A stretch of 64,000 nt of DNA from Lepiota brunneoincarnata. Taxonomy: Eukaryota > Basidiomycota > Agaricomycetes > Agaricales > Agaricaceae. A program made the translations under genes and the position numbers. The stretch lies in contig JAEBUN010000004.1 in the NCBI GenBank assembly GCA_023014365.1, positions 2,046,001 to 2,110,000 on the forward strand. Reading direction: 5' to 3'. The notes beneath the pieces were generated by a model that saw only the letters and a list, made by a program, of their open reading frames with translations, was not told where the DNA came from and made no database searches. Numbering within the stretch: the first letter of the stretch is position 1; each line of letters opens with the position of its first letter. Positions 1 to 11,201 of the stretch are shown here, piece after piece.

Positions 1-152
1 GTAAATGTGGGTGTGAGCCTGACGGTTACCTGGCGGTGGTGGCAGTCAATAGCAGAAACGAAAATCAACGAGGAAAGAGTTGAACCTTGGACTTGTTGAC
101 GGTGGCAGAGGACATGGAGGAGAGATCAAGAGTAATATGTAATGTAATATAT

Positions 153-1012
153 TTATTTCCTTGATAGTACATCCTCAACAACCTTCTCAACCAGCCCTCG
201 CAGCTGACTCGAGGATCCGCCACCCAGGGCAGCGATCACACTCTTTTCAACGTACTTGCTGATCATATCCACCTCGATATTCACCTTGGCGCCAATCGGT
301 TTCTTGCTAAGGGTGATTTTCTCTTGGGTGTGCTTGATGAGCATGACGCTAAAGGTGCGGTTGGTGTCATTAACAGCAGTGAGGGTCAGAGAGGCTCCAT
401 CGATGGTGATGTAGCCCTTGGGAATTAGGTAGGGGAGAAGGGATGGGTGCGAGGGGGTAGGCTCTGGAAGCTGGAACGTGAGACGTAAAGAGTCGCCGTC
501 GGGGATCCGGCTGACCACTGTTGCTGTTGTATCTACGTGTGCCTGTTCGAGAATTATGCAATGCAAATCATGAGAGAATTATTGAGCCGCACCTGGACAA
601 AGTGCCCTCCAAAGCGGACGTGAGTGCCCATGGCACGCTCAAGATTAAGCTGGTCCCCAACCATCTTCTCGCCTGGCCAGAATTATATTCGTATCAATCG
701 ACTTTATTCTCTCCTCAACTCACCAAGGTCGGTCCTCTGCAGGGTTTCATTGGCCAGCCAGACCTTGAACCAGCCACCTGCTTTCTGTGTGTCAAAGTCG
801 ATGACGGTTAAACAGGCGCCATTGACTGCAATTGAGTCTCCAATGTGACAGTCTCCGAGAATCGGTGCGGAACCAGAGATGATCAGTGTGCACCCGTTCT
901 CGTCAACAAGGATTGAAGATACGGTCCCGAGATGTTCTATCTTTTTTTCCTCAAACTCAATAGGTGCATTTTACATGTGTCAAATTAGGAGACATACCAG
1001 CCCAGTGAACAT
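153..1012 (-). CDS. RIB5: Riboflavin synthase (alpha chain)
   Basis: Riboflavin synthase converts two molecules of 6,7-dimethyl-8-ribityllumazine into riboflavin, the last step of the pathway, in the cytosol. The protein starts with the family signature MFTGL at 1012, and exons joined across three short introns (about 960-997, 671-725 and 550-590) read through GTVSSILVDENG, SIAVNGACLTV and GTHVRFGGHFVQ. The second lumazine-binding repeat follows, with the matching motif YITIDGASLTL. About 215 residues, the usual length. The exact first acceptor is uncertain: the two candidates add a few Lys/Glu-rich residues after MFTGL, compared with the usual MFTGIVEHIG. A second riboflavin gene, RIB7, lies near the right end of the window. 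Assignment of the family is firm. Confidence 0.93.
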
Positions 1013-1070
1013 GTTTGTGTGCGCAGAGGAACGTTCAGTATTGCACGTGAAAGTTTATTCTCCTACTCTC

Positions 1071-1375
1071 ATGCCAAACGATCGAGGCTCGGTCTACTCT
1101 CGTTCTCTCCTCCAGTCTTGGCTAGGTCTCTCTTTTGCTCTATGCACAACTAACACTTAAAACTCATCTATCATTTCCAGTCCTGCCAGCCAAGACGCGA
1201 CTTGTCTTCTCACTTGGAGTCTGCTTCGTTGGTGTATCAGGCATTTGGATTTCCAACTACCTCGAGAAGAAGTATGTCCCCACTCAGATAAATTCAGAGG
1301 TGAGTTGCCATGCTCCATATAGTTCTTTTCGATTTCGCTGAAATGGTCTAGGATAAGAATGTAGTACATCACTAG
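1071..1375 (+). CDS. Small single-pass membrane protein, unknown
   Basis: Two introns (about 1126-1189, ending in ttccag, and 1301-1351, donor gtgagt) join three exons into a protein of about 65 residues. The start is an ATG at 1071. A single hydrophobic segment (FSLGVCFVGVSGIWI, about residues 28-42) is preceded by basic residues and followed by a charged stretch with NYLEKKY. This is the layout of small mitochondrial inner-membrane assembly factors of the Pet117 type, but I could not recognise a family. It lies between the start of riboflavin synthase and the 3' end of the next gene. Splicing keeps the frame at both junctions, which supports the model; the alternative is non-coding sequence. 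Confidence 0.5.
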
Positions 1376-1414
1376 TACAAGTATTATGGTAGCTTCTTTG
1401 GTAGAGTGCTCAGC

Positions 1415-2212
1415 CTAGGTCAACATCTTGCGGGTCTGTTCAGGTTCTTTTGGCTTGTTCTTCTCCCGGTCCTTGGTGATATGCCCAAGAAAAGTCGATA
1501 TCGTGGGGTACCTATGACCGTCCTCGTTTGCTAGTTTGAATTCCCAGTCGCGCTTATCCCAATCGGGGACCATACATTCTTGGCCCTGTTTGCGTCGCTT
1601 TCCACAGCCGCAGAGATCACAAAGAAAGTTCCACCAGGAATCAAAGAAGATAATAGAAAGAATGACCGTAGCAATGAACCCGACAGTGATGATGCCTATG
1701 CCGATGACTTTCCACTGCATTGTCTCTTCAGGGGACGTGGGGGGTACCTCGGGCAGGTAGGATGTTGGTGATGGGACGGCCAATATTGGTGCAGTCGGAG
1801 GGGTTGATTCGGTGGTGGCGGTCGAAGATGGCAGCGGTATAATCGACGTGGGCGAGAATTCGGATATGGAGTTGTAGCCGATGTGTGTTGCGCTTCTAGT
1901 TTTGGCTACCGTGAGGGCAGGCTCGTCCAGCAAGGTCCTCGACAGTATTGTAGGGTCATTACCAAAGAGACCAACAAGGTCGCGTTGAGAAAGGTGGGGG
2001 AGGGCGAGCACCGGGACAAGAGCAAAGAGGAGACACAAGCTGTTGAGGTGCTGTGGGTGGATTGTATCAGCTCGCTGCACAAAGTCACCCAACAACAAAG
2101 TCAGCAAAAGTTAAATGTAATCTCTTTGTGTCTTTCTGTTGACACGTCGTATAATAGGGAACAAAGCAAGTCATCCCAGGGGAAGAACAAGGACTCGAGT
2201 ACTCACTACCAT
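1415..2212 (-). CDS. Secreted-type single-pass membrane protein, unknown
   Basis: The long open frame has no ATG of its own. A two-codon first exon (ATG GTA at 2212) followed by a perfect gtgagt donor, and an acceptor cccacag near 2062, gives a protein starting MVHLNSLCLLFALVPVLALP, a classical signal peptide. Next comes a Ser/Thr/Pro-rich linker of about 60 residues (SPTSIIPLPSS, PTAPILAVPSPT), then one transmembrane helix (IGIGIITVGFIATVILSIIFF), a cysteine-rich turn (CDLCGCGKRR) and a basic cytosolic tail. The pattern suggests a surface protein with a glycosylated ectodomain. No family recognised. It is transcribed away from the RING ligase gene, sharing a promoter region of about 100 bp. 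Confidence 0.6.
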
Positions 2213-2317
2213 GAGATGAGATGAGATGTGATGTGGGACAAGTGTCACATCCGTCACAATCTCGTCATTCACAATCTCGTCCATCCCTCTCCCTCTCTCT
2301 CCCACCATCTCTCCACC

Positions 2318-4007
2318 ATGTCCTCCAGAGAACCAATGTGGTATTGCCACGAAGTTATTTTTCTCCTTCCTTCAATCCCAACGATCACTAATTAACCATA
2401 CACAGTGCCATGCAGAGATGCGCCCATTGATGGTCTTTCAACTCTCCCTTCATCCTTCTGTCCCACTAGTCACTAATAATATTCTTCTAAACAGGTTCCG
2501 GACCCCGTCTGTGCATCCTGTCAAAGTAGTTTTGTTGAAAAAGTCTGCACCCTTCCCCGACTCTTGATCGTGATCGCTCATAATTGCTGTTCTTCTAGAT
2601 CGAAGACCCCGCCGACGATCCCCGCTCATTCGCAGCTGGTCCCGCTGCAGGAGACATTGGGGAGGAGGATACTCTCGACAACTTCCTCGGTGCGCCTACT
2701 ACACTGCTTCCAGCTGTTCCATCACTCAGTTCCTAGTATAGTTACCCTCCAGGGTCTGCTCAACCGAGGCGTACAGCAGCGCGGCTCTCCAGAAACACCT
2801 CCCCGGCACCATGTGAGCCTTCAAGAATATACTGTCAGTTATGTTCTCAATGTGTAATTTCAGAGCCCCCGCGTCACTTTCCAATTCCGGAGCAATTCAG
2901 GTCCTCAGCGAACCTGGACATTTGGGGGCCCAAATACACTCAACACATCACGCTCCCCTACCGGCTCCCCAAACCCCGGAGCTACCCCAACCATGTCGGA
3001 GTGAGACCATTTGGCCATCGTGCTAGCGTGCCACTGACCCAGCTACCAGATTCGTTCGGCGTGCGCCTGGTGGCCCGACAAACGATAGAGATGGTCCTCA
3101 GATAAGCGGACCACTGTTTGCTCATTACTTGATGTCTCTCTTAGGACAGACCGACCATCCTTTGTCGCCCTTCGTGATGGGCGGAATGCCCGAGAGCGGT
3201 AGATTGGGCGACTACGTTTTCAGCCAAGAGGGTAGATCGTATCTCAACTTCGAGTTAATGGCCATTTACTCATTCCCCGGAAGCACTGGACCAAATCATC
3301 ACACAGATCATGGAAGGTTCCAACGCCAATCGGCCTGTTCCGGCCACTGAGGAGATCATACAAAAGTTGCCCCGAGAGCTGTTGGAAGAAGGAAGTGAGT
3401 TGGTCTGCGAAAGCCTCCCGACTCAGTGTTCTCAGTCCATCTTCTAGGCGAACTCTTAGCAAGGGACTGCGCAGTGTGTAAAGAACAGTTTCAATTGGTT
3501 ACCGAGGATCCGGACGAACAAATCATCATCACACTCCCATGCAAACACCCGTTCCACCAGCCATGTATTATCCCATGGCTAAATTCTAGCGGAACTTGCC
3601 CAGTTTGCCGTCACACGCTTATTCCTCAACCTGAGCACCACCCAACACCCGACAATAGTTCTTCTAGTCAACAATTTCGCGCACGGTCGCAATCACCACC
3701 TCGACAGTCGGAAACGTATCCAGGTAGCGGTGCTGGCGGCCTCTTTACCACCATTTTTGGTAACTTGGCGGGACTTGGGACGGGGAGCAACTCCTCTTCG
3801 AGCCGTAGTACCAGCAGGCCGACCGGGTCAAGTCTGGGCTCAAGCTCACGCCAACATCAGCACCAGAGGTCGAACTCGGACCCATCAACGTCAACATCCC
3901 CGAACCAGCGAAACACGTCCTCATCTGCCTCAAATTCCCGGAATTCGAATGGCCGACCTCACCTGCCCGGTCAGTGGTCAGAAGATCCTGATATAGACTT
4001 GGACTAA
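2318..4007 (+). CDS. RING-H2 E3 ubiquitin ligase, RNF126/RNF115-like
   Basis: Probably an E3 ubiquitin ligase acting in cytosolic protein quality control. The first exons, joined across introns of about 50-70 nt, read MSSREPMWYCHE, CHAEMRPLM, then VPDPVCASCQSSFVEKIED: this is the N-terminal zinc-ribbon typical of RNF126/BCA2 (CxxC...CxxC). A Ser/Pro-rich linker follows, then MEGSNANRPVPATEEIIQKLP, a conserved segment just before the RING. The RING-H2 domain (about 3471-3614) has CAVC, CKHPFHQPC and CPVCRHTL. The C-terminal tail of about 120 residues is low-complexity Ser/Gln/Asn-rich. Zinc ribbon plus RING in this order makes the family call solid. Some middle exon boundaries near 2690-3130 are uncertain. 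Confidence 0.85.
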
Positions 4008-4758
4008 GATCGACGTCTCTGTTGGGTGTGCGGCCTCTTCAATCGGCTTTGAGGCTTCTGCGCTGCTGGAATCCTGTTTGTAGTCCCTGTGGCTGAGTAT
4101 TTGCATGTGCCACACCGCCTCGTATACATCATATCGCTGTTGTAATCCTTGACTAGCCTCGTGTTATTCTATAGAAACTGTACGCTATATATATCAGTTA
4201 GGATTGACTCTGGGCGCTATTTGGTGACTGCAGGAACACCTCTGGTTATCAATGGAGGTGAGATATCGTTATGGGCTTGACGAGTTGAGCGTTTTTCATG
4301 CCTTGGCAGGTGGGTGGAACGCCATGCACGAAGATCTTTGTGTATTTGCAAATTGCAACAAGTGCAAGCGCCAATGAAATCTAAACATTGGTAACATTGC
4401 GTCATTGGACCCACGACGACACATTCGAAAGGCATTAATCACCTTGCTTTGCAAGGTCTTTCCAGTAGTTGTTTCTGTCAAAACCAAACAATAGTCCATA
4501 AAGCTCCCAAGACCATGTAAAAAACGAACAACTCTCAACAAGCCCTTGGCTCAAGAGCGAACAACTATCAACTATGATCAACCTTGCGCCACCACCCAAA
4601 CCGCCTTTCAAAGGCAAGGTCTGCGCCGCGCTTCCGCGGCCTCTAGTAATGACAGCCATCATATATTCACGATTATTAGTAGAATGGCTACATGTCTACA
4701 TAAAGATCATTGCAAGGGCGTTGAAACTATACAAGGACATGTGAAAAAAGCCCACGAC
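4008..4758. other. Intergenic: RING gene 3' flank, no gene seen
   Basis: About 750 bp between the RING ligase stop and the 3' end of the inositol-phosphate-synthase pseudogene. Short open frames occur on both strands, but none has a recognisable domain or convincing splice structure. The first 200 bp, AT-rich with tatatatat near 4188, is probably the 3' UTR and terminator of the RING gene. Confidence 0.5.
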
Positions 4759-6080
4759 TTACCAGATCCCAGTTTCAGGCAAAAAGTCGCTATTGCCCCA
4801 GAGGCCAACGGAGGCCTTCAAGAATCTCTCGAGTGCATTGCGTTTATTGTCGAGGCTATTGACGACATCAGTGCCGGGCTTGACCAGAGGCCCCTTGGGG
4901 ATGTAGAATAATAGTGAAGGGACGGAGTACAATGGTGAGAATTCCTGATGCTCACCTGGTCTTGCGGTGGTGGACACAGGTGAGCAACTCCTATGAGGCA
5001 AGATAAGCGGGATGGCTCGCAAGGAATCCTAGTCAAACATCGGCTGTGCACACCTTGATACCAAGCACATACCTCGCTCCCGCTGAAGATATTGATAATA
5101 TTGACCTCACCACAGAGGACCTCCCAGTAGTACTCATCAATGGCCCTTTTCGAGTCCGCAACGGTAGGGACGTACTTGATGACAACAATGTGGTCAGGGT
5201 TTTCATCCTTACCCAACAGGAACACACTTCGAGCCGACCCCAGGGGCTTCGAGGAGCAGGCAATTGGCGTTGACCATATTGCCAACAACGCTGCTTGTGC
5301 TGATCTCCTTGTTCCTGAACTTCCTCTGGCCAGACAGGCTGCAGCCATCATTGTTACTGAGGTGGTTGTAAAAGGCAATAAAAAGAGGCCTGATGCCAGC
5401 GTTGACAAAGAACTCAGCAAGGACATACTTGAGCTTGGCATTGTAACGTTTAATGTTTGCGGCCCAGAAGACAACGACTCAATCAAGGCTATTATCCTCC
5501 TTTAATTTGCGAGTATCAGCACGAATGCGGTCAAGATGAGTCCGCTTGTCCGTTCCAGGAATGTCATTGTCAGCTCGGTCCTCTTGATTGGCGGGGATAA
5601 TAGATACAGGGCAAGGGCTTGCCAGGGGGCGCCATATGGGGCGCTACCTGGCATTGAAGATCATAATCTGGGACCTGCACATGCTGCATGGCCTTATCGA
5701 GGCTAAGCTCAGAGATATCCAATCCACCGGGGACGGGATTATTGGGATGAACCATGCAAGACATCAGGATCTGTATAATAGATGCGCTTAAGACCAAGCC
5801 GATGTAGTTGGGTTGCCGAACGCCCCCAAGTTGGTATGCCAAACAATGTCGTGACGGTTGGCGAGATCGCACACAAGATTGTAAAGACTACATGTGATGT
5901 ATCAGCTGGATTTGGGCGATGACCCCGGAAAAAAAAAATCAAGACAAATGATGTCTTGCTGACGGCCTCTTGGTGCGGAACTCGTACTCTTGAACCTCGG
6001 GGGTTACAGTGCACCGCTCATCGACGATGGAGACACGATTGTAAAACCTCGAAGTGATACACTCATCCGCGACGCAGTAG
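4759..6080 (-). pseudogene. INO1: Decayed myo-inositol-1-phosphate synthase
   Basis: The minus strand carries a disordered copy of inositol-3-phosphate synthase, the NAD-dependent enzyme making inositol phosphate from glucose-6-phosphate. Recognisable blocks in order: VTPEVQEYEFRTKR (N-terminal region, about 5950-6000), ANRHDIVWHT, RQPNYIGLV, QVAPHMAPPGKPLPCIYYP, DNDIPGTDKRTHLDRIRAD, VVVFWAANIKRY, then LKYVLAEFFVNAGIRP, NHLSNNDG, DHIVVIKYVP and KGPLVKPGTDVVNSL. Defects: the blocks lie in different frames, an in-frame TGA precedes VVVFW, the NAD-binding GxGGNNG block is missing, and WAANIKRY is joined directly to the KLKYVL block, so about 100 residues between are deleted. An ancestral intron can still be seen near 5035-5075. 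An intact copy presumably exists elsewhere, since many blocks remain well preserved. Confidence 0.85.
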
Positions 6081-6499
6081 GGTGGGCCAGGAGAACCGCC
6101 TCGAGCCTGGAGTCGGGGGTGTTGTACCCAATGGAAGTCACGGTAACGACTCAGCGGGTGGAAGTGAAGAACAGATGAAGCCAGCAACGGACTCGAACAT
6201 GGTGCCTCTGTGGGCTTCGTATGTCGAAAATATGCAAGGGTGATCATGATCAACCAAACAAGTTCAAATACCCTACTTGCACGCTTTACACTTCGCTTTT
6301 GCAGTGGCCCCTGCAACACAGTTGAAGCCATCAGCCTCGAGCACTTTGGGTTGCCTGACACCAGATATAACAATACCATAGCTGGCCATCATCATAGACG
6401 CCCGACGACTGATTTTCATTCAGGTTTGTATTACTCCACCAACAAGCAAGGGCGACCACATACAAAACAAGTCGAGAGAGAATCGAAACAGCAAAAGAC
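6081..6499. other. Intergenic between INO1 pseudogene and protease
   Basis: About 420 bp. It may include more of the pseudogene's eroded N-terminus, but I cannot align it. No supported gene, and nothing distinctive beyond a possible 3' UTR of the protease gene, whose stop is at 6500. Confidence 0.4.
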
Positions 6500-8348
6500 C
6501 TAGTTGATAGTGGACGTAGTGAAAGGAGTAGTAGCGAATCCGATACGGCGATTGGCGGTGTCGTAGACAGTGTAGAAACGCTCGAGGAAGGCGAATCCGT
6601 CGACAAAGTCGAAGCCCTCACCGCTTGGAGTCCCGAGATCAGCAACAATCAAGTAAATGAAACTGTTGCTGCCTCCGATAGCGGTATTGAGCGCACGAGG
6701 CCAGATTTGTGCATTAGCGGTCATCGTGTAGGTTACCTGCGCATGCCACCCCATTAGATACACCAACCCGAATACTTGGATACAGACGTACGCCATTTAT
6801 GGTGAGAACCAAAGGCTGGAGCGCTTGGAATTGAGCCGAAGTAATTCGGAGGAGACCTGTCGCAGCATCCATGACACCGCCAGTGGCCTGCCGGTAACGG
6901 GTAAAAGCGTCAGAAGCGATGAGGAAGAGCGTTGTGCCTGCACAGATTCGAATGAACACTTTATGTAACGGAAAAAAAAAAAAAAACCTAGACTTACCAG
7001 TATCGACAATTCCAGCCGTATTCCCCAAAATGGTGGTTGTACCATATCGGATAGACTGGTTAACACCCCAGAAGAGGCTGGCTGGTTGTGTATTAGTGAT
7101 GGGCCTAGTGAGAGGAGGAATCAGTGTCTGGGTTTCCTACGAGTTGAAAGAGGGAACCAACGCAAAGTTGATAGAGCCGGTAAATTTGGAAGAATCAGTC
7201 CCGCCTGAAATAGATCATGAGGAATGCTCCTCAAGGGAACACACAACAAGATCTTACCCCACGTAAGCTCCCCGTTTAAGGATTCGACGACGTTAGAGGG
7301 CTGGAAGGAGACACTAATCTCGTTGGCATTGATCAGTCCACGAGAGAATAGGTTGTCCGTAACAGTCGGAATGAGACTGCCAGTCGCAGGAGAGAGAGTC
7401 CCTTTTATTAGCAAGGTCAGAGATGTAGCAAAAAGTACATTTGCGACTTTGGGCGGACCTAGGGTAAGATCGACTGGGCCAATGCTGATTCATGGAGTCA
7501 AGTTCAATGCCTTGATGGTCGTTGGTCATGGTACATACCCAAGAATACCGTCAGTGCCTTCGAAACCGGTAGACTGCAATCTCGGATCGGAAAAGGGAAT
7601 GGTGCACCAGATCTAACCAGTGCTTACCCTGGTCGCAACACCGATAGACTGCTGAGGAAGAACCAGAGACCCGAGAGTCACGGTATCGGTGAATTCATTA
7701 CCTGTTCGCACGTCAGCCATTGACCAATATATATATATATCTGTTCACATACCAGAAAATGATCCCGACCCGTATGTGACCGACTTTTACCGAGATACAT
7801 CAGTAAAGTCACAGCTGTAACCGACTAAATAATGTACATACCACACGGTTGGTTGTCTGAACACTGGTGCTTGTTCGGACATATGCCCTTCCAGAACCAA
7901 TCCAGGTATTTGAACTGTTCGATACGCGTCATTGGTCAGAGTGTCAGCAGTGATCGCCGCGGCCGCTATTACCTTCCGGTATCAACGATAAGTTGGTCTA
8001 ACGCAGAATATCAAAATGTTGAGAAGCACATTATACGAAGCATATCATACAAGTTGTGGCCGGAGAGCCAACGCCAACAGAAGCGATGTAAGTCACGGCT
8101 TGGTTGTCCACAGGCTCGTTGACGATGGCCTCCTCATGGAACGTAAGTTGGCCTCCAGCAGCAGCCTTTCCGCGGGCCTTCAGGACCTGAGCTCTGCGAA
8201 CATCATGCCTGACGAGATTATGGATGCTGGTCGCATTAAGGCGCCTCGACACAGGGAGAGTGATGGGCGATTTGCGGACTTGGACAGTCGGGCTGGCTAC
8301 CACGGCAAGGGCAAGCAAGAGAGCTGTCAGAACCGTTGTGGGAAACAT
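6500..8348 (-). CDS. Secreted aspartic protease, polyporopepsin-like (A1)
   Basis: A pepsin-fold endopeptidase, likely secreted to digest external protein. The start (ATG at 8348) opens a signal peptide (FPTTVLTALLLALAVVASP), then a propeptide with basic residues (RRLNATSIHNLVRHD, RRAQVLKARG). The first catalytic motif is split by an intron: exons join as LIVDTG and SSNTWIGSGRAYV, close to polyporopepsins. The second is AGIVDTG, followed across another intron (about 6945-6995) by TTLFLIASDAF. Further blocks are GILGIGPVDLTLG, TDNLFSRGLINANEISV, GELTWG and the C-terminal RFYTVYDTANRRIGFA. About eight short introns; one contains a TA microsatellite (about 7728-7740) and another a run of 15 A/T. 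Both active-site Asp motifs are present, so it is probably functional. Confidence 0.88.
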
Positions 8349-8405
8349 TGTGAATATCTTGCGACTCGGGAACGGCGCAAAGTAGCTGAGTCCCCTGCTT
8401 AGCAC

Positions 8406-8414
8406 TTTTTTATA
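8406..8414 (-). promoter_or_regulatory. TATA box of the aspartic protease gene
   Basis: On the minus strand the sequence TATAAAAAA lies about 58-66 bp upstream of the protease ATG at 8348, a normal TATA position for a fungal gene with a short 5' UTR. Confidence 0.5.
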
Positions 8415-9316
8415 TGATGGATCCCTTCTTGGGCCCACATGGCTCGCGGTCGTGATTGGCACGCTAGGTTTGCATGGGAAGTCGGTTCTCGATGATTTTT
8501 AAGCTGAAGATAGACCCGATAATCTGAGAAACAGGACCACCTGTCCAAAATTCGCGATACCAAATCGACAGAGTGAGAGTGAGCGCATTGTGGTAGCACG
8601 TTTTTGAATTAGAATGGATGGATGCTGTACTCACGTTCTACTTCGATAACAAAAATAGAGATGGGTATGGAGAGGCGTAGCATGGCGAGATCAGAGGGTG
8701 GAGTGAGCCGTACCATTTGACCTCGTGAAGGCAATGTGCCTGGGAATATGTGTGCTCATCGTCAGCTGAGAAGCAAGGTTTTAAGATTTCCTCACATGAA
8801 TTCTTGGCCTGTCAACAAGCGACTGTTTGCAACAAGTTCTTGGTGTACAACAGTGACAATGGTAACCAGTACCACTTGGTAGTGAACTGGAAAACAATTC
8901 CTTCGGGCTTCCTGGCTCACAATCCCAGGCCCCGTCAACGCAAAACTGGAGGGGAGCCATCACGCGCAGGCAAGCGCCTGGCTCTTGTGCAGCGGGACGG
9001 GATTGCGGCGGATGTTATTGCGCTTTGGATCGTTCTCACCGCCCGCACCGATGTCATTGTTAAGAATAGCGGGCGTTAAAATTAGGGAGGTCTTTCTCTC
9101 CAGGAAAACTCTCAACTCTCATGACAACTTCTATATCATACACTCTGGGCATATTTGGACAGGAAAATAGATTCCGTGGGTTTCATGGATTCTCGGACCA
9201 AGAGACAGACGAGTGGGAAAATGTCCAGCGTGATCATGGGGTGGGAGGCTGCGTGAGGAGTACTGAACTATTATGATGCGAGAGCAGAATACAGAGTCCG
9301 ACATCTGTTAGCATCC
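8415..9316. other. Intergenic: protease promoter and ARMT1 3' flank
   Basis: About 900 bp between the protease start and the end of the next gene. It holds only short open frames without recognisable domains on either strand; the longest (plus, 8750-9079) has no family features. Likely the upstream control region of the secreted protease. Confidence 0.45.
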
Positions 9317-11201
9317 TCAAGCGAATCGAACCTTTTCTCCAGGACGACCATCGGAGAGGAGTACGACAGCCTAGCAGGAGAGGGTAGTCAACACATAGAT
9401 AGCCAATCTGGAGAATTCCTTGACTCACGTATTTGCCGCTTATTTTCCAGCCAGGTTCTGCTTGGTCTAGCTTCTCTGCTATATCATCGCCATTGGCACC
9501 CAATCCGACCACAACGTCGCTCTTGACAGTTCGTAAACTAGCAACCCTTGGTGCGCCGGCTGCACTAGCCATCGGCCCGATGGCGACGTCAAATGGAGTG
9601 CTTGCAGGGGCAGCACAGTCATATGTTAGCTTGCGGTGGTTGAGATCGCCTTTGAAAATGACAAGATCGGAGTGTGATAGGTGGAGAAATAGATCGGGAG
9701 CTTCCGAATGCAGATCCCAATAAGTATATCCGGTACACCAGAAAGGGTGTTGCTCGTAGACCCATTTTCCTTCCTTTTCATATTGCTAGGGGTTTTCGAT
9801 TATTCTTCTGATTCTAGTCATTGATCAAAGTTTGGGGGCTAACCTTCCATCGTGTGCCTAGACAACGAAGTGACTCTAGTTCCGACTCGCTTGCTTTGGG
9901 GAATAGCTGGCCATAGACCATGGTGTTCAAGAGCCAATTCCAATCCTTCTTGGTGACATCAGACACAAACCAAGGGAATCGCTTGCCATGGAAGCGAATC
10001 TGGGTTGCGAGGCCACTCTGTAAGAGGAAATCGGCTTTTTGGATGCTGAGAATAGCAATAGCTGCGAATGCTGATAAGTTTACGCACCATAGACCATATC
10101 GCAGTACAACTCGAACCCCGCGTTATCGAGGACAAAGTCAACGCGCCCACCGGTCTTGTCCCGGAGTTCCTTCACGGTTTCCCATAAGCGGCCGAGGTCA
10201 TTTCCGAGAATGTTCTTTTCCGTAGCAGCGAGATGGTCTCCCCCCGTTGATTGCAACGCTTTGATTTGCTCTTCTGTCATATTGATGAGCAGGGACAGGT
10301 CTGTCGAATTTCCCCAGAGGCAGACTAAAGGCACCTTGTTACGCTTGATTCTTGGACACGAGTGGAACGCACCTTGTGTTAATTCGAGGAACATCAGGCG
10401 TTCCGCCTCCAGCTTTTCTTCTGCAGAAAGGTCATCAGAGATTCGGAAAGGTTCTGCGAAGCGCGTGGATAGCTCGAAGACAGCGTCTGTTGAGCGAGAA
10501 AATGTATCACACTAGAGTAACTGGTGGGCACAAGATCGGCGAGCAAAAATTGAAAAGATACTTTTTGTCTGTAGAACACGTCGTAATCTCGCCAGAACTT
10601 GCTGACGCTGAAGCATTCATGGAGGCGACGGTACTTGTACGCTTCTGCGAATAGCCAAGGTGCATTCATGAAGTCTTTCCCTGTACACACAAATCAGAGA
10701 AACCTTTTGTAAGGATAAACTGACCGACCCTGAAAGTACTTGGCAATTTCTTTGTTCCAAAGCGCAACGTCAGCCTCTCCGTCATCAATGATGGGGCGCA
10801 ACTTGGCATTCCCGCTCAAGTCAGTCATAAGTTCGCCCATACGCTCGATACATTCAGAAAGGTCGACGACTCGTTCTTCTTCCGCTTGCTCATTCAAAGC
10901 GCGGATAGCATCTTCGATTGCTTTCCCGAGAATGGTGGGTAACCTAGATTGCATGGTTGCATGAGCAAAGGAATACTCATGGTAACCGCGGTAAGCAGGC
11001 CAAGGGGGGTTGTTTGGGTCTACCTAAAGGAGGACGTTGGGGTTGAGGCACAAGATCACATTTGAGAGTGCATATACTTGCCCTAGTCGGGGTCCTTGGC
11101 CATGGGGCCTTGATATCCTTTTTGCTGGGGAGATGGCCGAGGTGGAGAGTAACCCGAGAAGGGGCAGAAACGGTGGGCGGGGGTGCTTCGGAGGCCGGCA
11201 T
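9317..11201 (-). CDS. DUF89/ARMT1-like metal-dependent phosphatase
   Basis: A member of the damage-control phosphatase family (DUF89, ARMT1 branch), cobalt/manganese-dependent enzymes that hydrolyse damaged sugar phosphates such as fructose-1-phosphate. Starting at the ATG at 11201, exons read PWPAYRGYHEYSFAHATMQSR, a family N-terminal block; then LINMTEEQIKALQ, and NILGNDLGRLWE. The metal-site block is VDFVLDNAGFELYCD, where the Asp-Asn pair and the later Asp bind metal. Downstream are IRFHGKRFPWFVSDVTKKDW and DLVIFKGDLNHRKL, and the end is WKISGKYAVVLLSDGRPGEK. About 480 residues and at least six introns. The first intron acceptor (gtag, near 11018) was chosen because it alone restores the PNNPPWPAYRG frame. 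It faces the coiled-coil gene across a shared promoter. Confidence 0.85.

Noticed and set aside
4546..4911. Plus-strand open frame of 121 codons
   Set aside because: It partly overlaps the INO1 pseudogene on the opposite strand and has no family features; likely chance.
8750..9079. Plus-strand open frame of 109 codons
   Set aside because: No domain, splice partner or codon-like pattern; lies in the protease/ARMT1 intergenic region.
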